Source of the DNA: an uncultured Eubacteriales bacterium
GTDB lineage: Bacteria > Bacillota > Clostridia > Oscillospirales > Acutalibacteraceae
Reading direction: 5' to 3'
NCBI GenBank assembly: GCA_948933715.1
Contig: CAQZPH010000026.1
Coordinates: 1-11,271 of the forward strand
Length of the DNA stretch: 11,271 nt
Shown here: one piece after another, positions 6,725-11,271 of the stretch
Layout: each line of letters opens with the position of its first letter
Numbering within the stretch: the first letter of the stretch is position 1
Notes under the pieces: model-generated
What the model was told of the DNA's origin: nothing
The model's database searches: none
Seen by the model: the letters and a program-made list of their open reading frames with translations, nothing else
Program-made: the position numbers and the translations under genes

Positions 6725-7858
6725 TTATAGTCCTTCAAACACTTTTGCAAGTGCATTTCCTATTAAACCTCCTGTGCATACGGCTTCAGATAAAGTATTT
6801 ACTTCTGTTCCTACTTCTATAAGCAAAGAAGCATGGGTTTTATTCATATTATATTTAACTGGTCCAAAAAATAAAGAACGCGTTATTCCAGGATATAAAG
6901 TCTCTGCGCTTTTTTGAAGCCTTAGCGCTAATCTTAAATTATATTCCCAATCGGGAAACTCCATAGAACCATCAAGATCACATCCTGTCATTATCATAAT
7001 CTGTGCTGCTTTTCTTGCACCTACTTTAAAAGTCGGCTTTATTTTCCCACGCTCATTATTCCCTATTGTGTCTCTGTGAATATCAATAGTAACTTGGATT
7101 GAAGGGTATTCTGCTAAATTTCTATCTATAGTCTGTGCACTTCTTTTATATGAACCACTAAAACTCGGAGAATCATGGCAAGTTGTATCGTGCACTGTTC
7201 CAATCCCCGCTTTATTTAAACTTTCGCATATTGCTTCTCCTACTCTTACCACACTATACCTTTTATTTTCTGTTCTTGGATAAAAACTTGCATAATAAAA
7301 ACCTTGATCTTTATCCATATAAGATTCGCACGTATGAGTGTGATAAATTAGAACTTGTGGAGTTCCATCCCTTTTTATATCAATGTCAGGTCTTTTAGAA
7401 AGTTCCTCGGCTATATTAATTTCTATTCCAGACTTGTTGTTAAAATAAAAGTTATCAAACTTTATTCCATTATCTCCAAAATGGCTTTCTATGATCTTAA
7501 AGGTATTTTCACCTTCACCATGAGGTATCTCAAAATTCATTATATCATTGCACATCTCGGGCAAAGCAACTACCTCGGCATTTTTAACTTCGTTTGCTTT
7601 TAAGGTTAAAGATGCTCCATGTGACTTTATGCTTATTATATTTTTTGAGTCATAGTTTCTTACATTAAGCCTAGCCTCATTTAGATTAACTTTGCCTTCT
7701 GACATAATAAATCCCATTGACATTAACTCAAATAATCCTATATTTTTCTTGGACAATTCAAAAAGTCTGATCCCCATACATAAAAAACACAGCACCGCTG
7801 AACTGACTGATAAAAAATAAAGTATATACTTGTTAAGCTTTTTTCTGTCAATGAACAT
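6725..7858 (-). CDS. spoIIP: Stage II sporulation protein P (engulfment peptidoglycan hydrolase)
   Basis: A 377-aa membrane-anchored enzyme. In known SpoIIP the protein is an amidase and endopeptidase that acts with SpoIID and SpoIIM to thin septal peptidoglycan and drive engulfment. Here the N-terminal membrane anchor is at about residues 12-30. The catalytic domain has YHTHTCES (172-179), DIHRD (259-263) and LLIEVGTE (345-352), matching the metal-binding and catalytic positions of the family. Length is in the usual range. The start is ATG 7858, with GGAGG 7 nt upstream; the in-frame ATG at 7876 would place this ribosome site inside the gene. It lies 64 nt behind gpr, the arrangement known in Bacillus, and should be made in both cell compartments or chiefly the mother cell (by family knowledge). 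spoIID and spoIIM are not in the window. Confidence 0.95.
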   Translation of the reverse strand: MFIDRKKLNKYILYFLSVSSAVLCFLCMGIRLFELSKKNIGLFELMSMGFIMSEGKVNLNEARLNVRNYDSKNIISIKSHGASLTLKANEVKNAEVVALPEMCNDIMNFEIPHGEGENTFKIIESHFGDNGIKFDNFYFNNKSGIEINIAEELSKRPDIDIKRDGTPQVLIYHTHTCESYMDKDQGFYYASFYPRTENKRYSVVRVGEAICESLNKAGIGTVHDTTCHDSPSFSGSYKRSAQTIDRNLAEYPSIQVTIDIHRDTIGNNERGKIKPTFKVGARKAAQIMIMTGCDLDGSMEFPDWEYNLRLALRLQKSAETLYPGITRSLFFGPVKYNMNKTHASLLIEVGTEVNTLSEAVCTGGLIGNALAKVFEGL

Positions 7859-7865
7859 CCTTTTA

Positions 7866-7870
7866 CCTCC
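7866..7870 (-). promoter_or_regulatory. Ribosome binding site that sets the spoIIP start
   Basis: GGAGG at 7 nt from ATG 7858. It falls inside the longer frame from ATG 7876, so the shorter protein is favoured. Confidence 0.75.
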
Positions 7871-7899
7871 AACCATCCATAAAGTTTAAACCTGTAGTA

Positions 7900-7928
7900 A
7901 AAGTATGCTATTGACTCTAATTTTATAC
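7900..7928 (-). promoter_or_regulatory. Possible sigma-E promoter of spoIIP
   Basis: On the minus strand CATACTTT (7900-7907) fits the sigma-E -10 (CATACAnT type) with one mismatch, and 14 nt upstream GTATAAA (7922-7928) weakly resembles the -35 ATA core, overlapping the gpr stop codon. In Bacillus spoIIP is known to have its own mother-cell promoter. The -35 match is poor, so this is tentative. Confidence 0.4.
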
Positions 7929-8807
7929 CAACGCCATTATATCTTCGAGAGAAAAGCCTGGCTGTAATGCCCCGTTTATAGACATTGCAATTATTTGCGA
8001 AGCGCGAGAAATTAATAAATCTATTTCTCGGGGAGTTACCATCATCGGTTCTCCTCTAGGTGCAGTTTTCTCTTTTATCACCGGTTGATTGCTATTATTT
8101 ATTGTCTTTAAAATGTCGTATGCCATAGTTTGAGCATCTACAACTGTTGGAACTCCTAAACTTATAACCGGTATTCCCATTGTCTCTTCGTTTATGCCGG
8201 GTCTTGCGTTTCCTATTCCTGAACCTGGAGATATACCTGTATTTGAAATTTGTATTGTTGTCCCGAGCCTTTTTGATTCTTTTGACGCAAGTGCATCTAT
8301 AATTATAATTACCGAAGGATCTATTTTTTTCATAATTCCTTCTATTACTTCACTAACTTCCATTCCCGTTTGACCTAAAACACCTGGGGCTATTTTCGCA
8401 ACTGGCCTTAGCCCCTCAAGTCCCGTTGAACGTGCTATTTCTCCTGTTATATGCCTTGTTGCTAAAACTGATTTTATAGTCTTAGGCCCTAGCGCATCAG
8501 GGGTAATTGTTTCATTGCCAAGACCTACTACAAAAGCTAATCCTTCCCTAGGTAATAAATAGCGTATTTGTTTTGATATTACTTTAATTTTATCTTCAAT
8601 ATTTTCATAATTATCAGTAAGGGGAGGAAATGATATTGTAATGTACTTTCCTTTTAGTTTTCCAAGTTTTTTAGCAGCCTCATCTGTTTCTATTGTTATT
8701 TTTGTTACTTCTAAATCTTCTATTATTTCCTTTTCTTGTTTTATTCCTATATCGTGGCCTTTTACAAGCTCTACAGCTTCCATCGCTAGGTCTGTTCTAA
8801 ATCCCAT
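7923..8807 (-). CDS. gpr: GPR endopeptidase (spore protease for small acid-soluble proteins)
   Basis: A 294-aa aspartic-type protease of the A25 family, made as a zymogen in the forespore and used at germination to start degradation of the small acid-soluble spore proteins. The N-terminal RTDLAMEA (4-11) matches the self-processing site, which would leave a propeptide of only about six residues. The two catalytic Asp motifs are visible: GNETITPDALGP (Asp104) and IIIIDALASKE (Asp171), spaced like the known pair. ISNTGISPGSGIGNAR (187-202) is also conserved. At 294 residues it is shorter than Bacillus GPR (about 370), as in many Clostridia. AAAGGGGA lies a few bases before ATG 8807. It has a sigma-G-like promoter and is followed by spoIIP, the usual order. 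Confidence 0.96.
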   Translation of the reverse strand: MGFRTDLAMEAVELVKGHDIGIKQEKEIIEDLEVTKITIETDEAAKKLGKLKGKYITISFPPLTDNYENIEDKIKVISKQIRYLLPREGLAFVVGLGNETITPDALGPKTIKSVLATRHITGEIARSTGLEGLRPVAKIAPGVLGQTGMEVSEVIEGIMKKIDPSVIIIIDALASKESKRLGTTIQISNTGISPGSGIGNARPGINEETMGIPVISLGVPTVVDAQTMAYDILKTINNSNQPVIKEKTAPRGEPMMVTPREIDLLISRASQIIAMSINGALQPGFSLEDIMALV

Positions 8808-8842
8808 TGCTTTATCCCCTTTGCGTTAATTTCATCTAATAA

Positions 8843-8873
8843 TATTATGGCTCTTAAAATTTCTTTGTATTCA
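8843..8873 (-). promoter_or_regulatory. Predicted sigma-G (forespore) promoter of gpr
   Basis: On the minus strand TGAATA (8868-8873) is followed after exactly 18 nt by CATAATA (8843-8849). The Bacillus sigma-G consensus is TGAATA and CATACTA at 17-18 nt, so this matches at all but one base. Transcription would start near 8836, about 30 nt before the gpr ATG. gpr is a known forespore gene, so match and context agree. Confidence 0.8.
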
Positions 8874-8942
8874 ACTTTAATTCTCTATTTAAAATAAAAA
8901 GAAACGCTCATTACCTTTTGTTGCTTTTTGGTTTAAAATCCC

Positions 8943-8971
8943 TTGATTTTTTCTTTATTTAATGGTATTAT
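8943..8971 (+). promoter_or_regulatory. Predicted housekeeping promoter of rpsT
   Basis: TTGATT (8943-8948), a 17-nt spacer, and TATTAT (8966-8971). Transcription would start near 8978, about 30 nt before the rpsT ATG. It is divergent from the gpr promoter across a 200-nt gap. Confidence 0.75.
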
Positions 8972-9008
8972 AAGTTTTAATTGGCAAATTATAAAAGGAG
9001 GTGCACTT

Positions 9009-9272
9009 ATGCCTAATATTAAATCTGCAAAAAAGCGTGTTAAAGTTATTACTACTAAAACCGCTCAAAATAAAGCTTATAATTCTGCTTTAAAAACTGC
9101 TTGCAAAAAAGCCTTGGTTGCTATAAGCACTAATGCTGCTGATAAAACTGAGCTAGTTCGTCTTGCTGTTAAAAAGATCGATCAGGCAGAATCTAAAGGT
9201 ATCATTCATAAAAATACCGCTTCTAGAAAAAAATCAGCTCTTGTTCGTCAATTAAACAAAGTCTCAGCATAA
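9009..9272 (+). CDS. rpsT: 30S ribosomal protein S20
   Basis: An 87-aa basic protein with the S20 signature: MPNIKSAKKRVK at the start, a long helical Ala/Lys-rich middle, and the C-terminal KGIIHKNTASRKKSALVRQLN. It binds 16S rRNA during assembly of the small subunit. Start is ATG 9009, with AAAAGGAGGTG 7 nt upstream; an upstream in-frame TTG at 8943 is part of the promoter and is rejected. The gene has its own promoter and a strong terminator and lies back to back with gpr, an arrangement I believe is common in Firmicutes. Confidence 0.98.
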   Translation: MPNIKSAKKRVKVITTKTAQNKAYNSALKTACKKALVAISTNAADKTELVRLAVKKIDQAESKGIIHKNTASRKKSALVRQLNKVSA

Positions 9273-9296
9273 ATTTTATTTAAGAGATTACCGCTC

Positions 9297-9326
9297 AGCA
9301 GAACTTTTTGTTCTGCTTTTTATTTT
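9297..9326 (+). terminator. Rho-independent terminator of rpsT
   Basis: A perfect 8-bp stem, AGCAGAAC (9297-9304) with GTTCTGCT (9310-9317), a 5-nt T loop, and a T-rich tail TTTTATTTT. It begins 24 nt after the stop. Confidence 0.93.
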
Positions 9327-9399
9327 ACTTAATGTGTTTTTTAAGGTTATACTCCCATAAATAATTTTTATTTATTATTATCATATTTAATTAATTTTA

Positions 9400-9428
9400 T
9401 TGACTTTTATAATAAATTTGGGTATCAT
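9400..9428 (+). promoter_or_regulatory. Predicted promoter of the 50-aa membrane protein gene
   Basis: TTGACT (9400-9405), 17 nt, then TATCAT (9423-9428), close to the housekeeping consensus. Transcription would start near 9435, about 20 nt before the ATG, so the leader is short. Confidence 0.7.
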
Positions 9429-9456
9429 ATAATTATTAAGAATTGGAGGTGCTCAT

Positions 9457-9609
9457 ATGAAACGTAATGATAGACTTGGATTACTTGTTGCTATTGTAGC
9501 TATTGCTGCTACCATTGCTGCGGTTGTTGCTACTACTATTGTTTATTTTGAGAAAAAAAGAAAAGATGATGAAGAATTAGAGCACTATCTTGATTGTTCT
9601 ATTCAATAA
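9457..9609 (+). CDS. Small 50-aa single-pass membrane protein, uncharacterised
   Basis: A small gene with full expression signals. Residues 1-6 are basic (MKRNDR), about 7-31 form a membrane helix made almost only of Ala, Val, Ile, Leu and Thr, and 33-50 are a charged tail (KKRKDDEELEHY) with one Cys at 47. GGAGGTG lies 5 nt before the ATG, in a context very like that of rpsT (GGAGGTGC followed closely by the start). A promoter lies upstream and a terminator begins 28 nt after the TAA. The basic N-terminus and charged C-terminus leave the topology open. I know of no named family; a small membrane regulator, or a subunit of a larger complex, are possible. That the frame has a promoter, ribosome site and terminator makes it a credible gene despite its size. 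Confidence 0.75.
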   Translation: MKRNDRLGLLVAIVAIAATIAAVVATTIVYFEKKRKDDEELEHYLDCSIQ

Positions 9610-9636
9610 GATTTTATATAAAAATTAAATGCTAGG

Positions 9637-9677
9637 CCTGCACTGTGATTTATAAAGCTGTGTAGGTTTATTTTTTA
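9637..9677 (+). terminator. Rho-independent terminator of the 50-aa protein gene
   Basis: CCTGCAC (9637-9643) pairs with GTGTAGG (9660-9666), 7 bp with one G-U, extended by G-U and A-T pairs outside it. The loop is about 16 nt. The tail is TTTATTTTTT. Confidence 0.7.
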
Positions 9678-9689
9678 TAAAAAGTAAAC

Positions 9690-9741
9690 AAGCCATATTC
9701 GGCCGTAACGTAAATTACGTTGTAACCCGAATATGGCTTTT
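9690..9741. terminator. Long nested hairpin, probably bidirectional terminator between the 50-aa gene and mnmA
   Basis: The outer stem is a perfect 13 bp, AAGCCATATTCGG (9690-9702) with CCGAATATGGCTT (9727-9739). Inside lies a second inverted repeat, AACGTAA (9707-9713) with TTACGTT (9715-9721). Short T-runs follow on both strands (TTTT on plus; GTTTACTTTTT on minus). It ends the mnmA-cysS unit read from the right, 21 nt beyond the mnmA stop, and follows a separate terminator on the plus strand. Confidence 0.8.
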
Positions 9742-9761
9742 AAATTTAACCTATATAAATT

Positions 9762-10832
9762 TTAAATTATGGTTCCTCCGCCTAGGACTATATCTCCATC
9801 GTAAAATACTACGGACTGCCCCGGTGTAACCGAGCGTTGTTTATTTTCAAAAATAACTTTAATTTTATCCTCCGACACGGGAACGATTCTTGCTTTTTCA
9901 AGAGGAGCTTGATATCTTATCTTAGCCATTACTTCTATTTCATCTTGTGGAAAATCAAATGGTATAAAGTTAAGATTTGTTGCTATTAACTCATTTGAAT
10001 ATTGTTCCCCTTCTTCACCTAAAACCACATTATTATTGTGAGGATCTATTTTAACTACATACATAGGCTTTCCAAAAGTTACTCCAAGTCCTTTTCTTTG
10101 CCCAATAGTATAATTTAAAATTCCATTATGTTTTCCTAACACATTCCCATTTCTGTCTATAAAATTTCCTGTATAAGACTTATAATCAAAATGCTTTTTT
10201 ATAAAGTTAACATAGTTATCATTTTTAATAAAACAAATTTCTTGGCTATCAGGTTTTTTATCTACAGATAGTCCATGTTCTTGTGCTATTTTGCGTGTTT
10301 GTGTTTTCTCTAGACCCGCTAGCGGGAATAACACATGCGAAAGCTGATGCTGAGTTAAATTGTAAAGTACATAGCTTTGATCTTTTAAGCTGTTATCTCT
10401 TTTTAAAATCCATCTATTCTTACCTTTATCAAACTCAACAATAGCATAATGCCCTGTAGCAACGTAGTCAAATCCTTTATCCATAGCAAGATCAAACATG
10501 GCACCAAACTTTAAAAACTTATTACAAACTATACAAGGGTTGGGGGTTCTGCCGTTATAATATTCATCTACAAAATTCGATATAACTTTCTTATCAAATA
10601 AATCAGTAAAATCTACAACCATATGTTTAATGCCAAGCTTATCCGCTACATTTTTGGCATCTTCTATGTCTTTATCCCCATTATAGACTTCTTTATCTGG
10701 CCTTGCTACATACTTATCAGGGCATAATTTTAATGTAACACCTGTAATATCATAGCCTTTTTGCAAAAGCAGCAAAGCTGCAACCGAAGAATCAACTCCA
10801 CCGCTCATGCCAATCATAACTTTTTTTCTCAT
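9762..10832 (-). CDS. mnmA: tRNA-specific 2-thiouridylase MnmA
   Basis: A 356-aa enzyme that thiolates U34 of tRNA Lys, Glu and Gln (by family knowledge). The ATP pyrophosphatase P-loop GMSGGVDSS is at 8-16. The two catalytic cysteines are visible: Cys100 in TPNPCIVCN and Cys200 in SQEICFI, which form the sulfur-transfer pair. YTIGQRKGLGV, the conserved segment of the central domain, is also present. Length is typical. ATG 10832 has AAGGA about 10 nt upstream. It lies 20 nt after cysS and is probably cotranscribed with it. Transcription ends at the nested hairpin just below. A sulfur donor (cysteine desulfurase) is not in the window. Confidence 0.97.
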   Translation of the reverse strand: MRKKVMIGMSGGVDSSVAALLLLQKGYDITGVTLKLCPDKYVARPDKEVYNGDKDIEDAKNVADKLGIKHMVVDFTDLFDKKVISNFVDEYYNGRTPNPCIVCNKFLKFGAMFDLAMDKGFDYVATGHYAIVEFDKGKNRWILKRDNSLKDQSYVLYNLTQHQLSHVLFPLAGLEKTQTRKIAQEHGLSVDKKPDSQEICFIKNDNYVNFIKKHFDYKSYTGNFIDRNGNVLGKHNGILNYTIGQRKGLGVTFGKPMYVVKIDPHNNNVVLGEEGEQYSNELIATNLNFIPFDFPQDEIEVMAKIRYQAPLEKARIVPVSEDKIKVIFENKQRSVTPGQSVVFYDGDIVLGGGTII

Positions 10833-10852
10833 AATATTTTTATCCTTAAAAT

Positions 10853-11271
10853 TTATATTTTAGCCGTATTTTTACCAATACTCCATTTTACACCTTGAGG
10901 CGTATCTTCAATTACTATATTTCTTCTTTTTAATTCATCACGGATCTTATCAGCTGTTGCCCAATCTTTTTCTTTTCGAGCTTTTTGTCTTTGCTCTATT
11001 AAATCTTCTATCTCTTTGTTTAACGCACTTTCTTTTTTATTATAAACTAGCCCCAAAACACCAGTTAATTCGTCAAATAAGTCAAGAGAGTACCTTATGA
11101 TTCCTGTGGATGAATTTGTATTCATGTTTACATTTGCATTAATGTCTCTTACTAAGTCAAATAAAGAAGCGAGCGCATCAGCTGTATTTAAATCGTCTTC
11201 CATAGCTTTAATAAATTCACGTTTATAAGATGAAAATTTTTCTTTTAGTTTTTCTTCAGAAGCATTCGGGC
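10853..11271 (-). CDS. cysS: Cysteinyl-tRNA synthetase, C-terminal part; 5' end cut by window edge
   Basis: The frame is open from the right edge to TAA at 10853-10855 and gives about the last 138 residues of a roughly 460-residue enzyme. It includes MEDDLNTADALASLFDLVRDIN, typical of the CysRS helical region, and the conserved end IEQRQKARKEKDWATADKIRDEL followed by DTPQGVKWS. The ATG at 11203 that could be read as a start is internal: open coding continues upstream with in-family residues. The catalytic HIGH and KMSKS motifs are outside the window. mnmA follows 20 nt downstream. Confidence 0.96.
   Translation of the reverse strand, partial: PNASEEKLKEKFSSYKREFIKAMEDDLNTADALASLFDLVRDINANVNMNTNSSTGIIRYSLDLFDELTGVLGLVYNKKESALNKEIEDLIEQRQKARKEKDWATADKIRDELKRRNIVIEDTPQGVKWSIGKNTAKI

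Noticed and set aside
6678..7603. Plus-strand frames of 71-82 codons
   Set aside because: All are antisense to spoIIP, whose catalytic motifs fix the coding strand.
8641..8829. Plus-strand frame of 62 codons
   Set aside because: Opposite the N-terminal half of gpr, with no ribosome site.
8943..9008. N-terminal extension of S20 from TTG 8943
   Set aside because: It covers the promoter and ribosome site; S20 proteins begin at MPNIKSA.
11201..11203. ATG as the start of an independent 116-aa gene
   Set aside because: The frame continues upstream to the edge with CysRS-like residues; it is an internal Met.
1..11271. CRISPR array, transposon, prophage, toxin-antitoxin or other defence system
   Set aside because: No direct repeat arrays, terminal inverted repeats, transposase, integrase or defence motifs were seen in any frame.

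Overview
The window is low-GC DNA from an endospore-forming Gram-positive bacterium, most likely a member of the Clostridia. The evidence is a gpr-spoIIP sporulation pair, a promoter matching the forespore sigma-G consensus, strong AGGAGG-type ribosome binding sites, A/T-rich codon use, and a PhoB/PhoR-type two-component system with a DUF1385 (YqhQ) gene. I cannot name a genus from the sequence alone. Most of the window is ordinary chromosome; I see no mobile element, CRISPR array, rRNA or tRNA gene.

Layout, left to right. (1) 1-5300, minus strand: a five-gene run read from right to left, trmB, then a lipoprotein with FG-GAP/VCBS-like calcium-loop repeats, an OmpR-family response regulator, a sensor histidine kinase, and a DUF1385 membrane protein that runs off the left edge. 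Gaps are 13-47 nt and a promoter sits upstream of trmB. (2) 5350-6380, minus strand: a gene for a serine-rich, secreted or membrane-anchored protein with its own promoter and terminator. (3) 6397-8873, minus strand: gpr (spore protease), spoIIP (engulfment peptidoglycan hydrolase) and an unrecognised 100-aa membrane or secreted protein, headed by a sigma-G-like promoter, with a weaker sigma-E-like promoter before spoIIP. (4) 8943-9680, plus strand: rpsT (ribosomal protein S20) and an uncharacterised 50-aa single-pass membrane protein, each with its own promoter and terminator. (5) 9690-11271, minus strand: mnmA and the C-terminal part of cysS, which end at a long nested hairpin that faces both ways.

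How the parts may work together. The two-component genes, the lipoprotein and DUF1385 are probably one transcription unit for a cell-envelope sensing pathway, with the lipoprotein as a possible accessory sensor or target (inference). GPR degrades the small acid-soluble proteins at germination, while SpoIIP cuts peptidoglycan during engulfment; the 100-aa protein behind them is a candidate unknown sporulation factor. cysS, mnmA, trmB and rpsT are translation housekeeping genes.

The least explained items are the lipoprotein linked to the two-component system, the 100-aa protein behind spoIIP, the serine-rich protein and the 50-aa membrane protein. I see no convincing large novel system; these are candidate components only.
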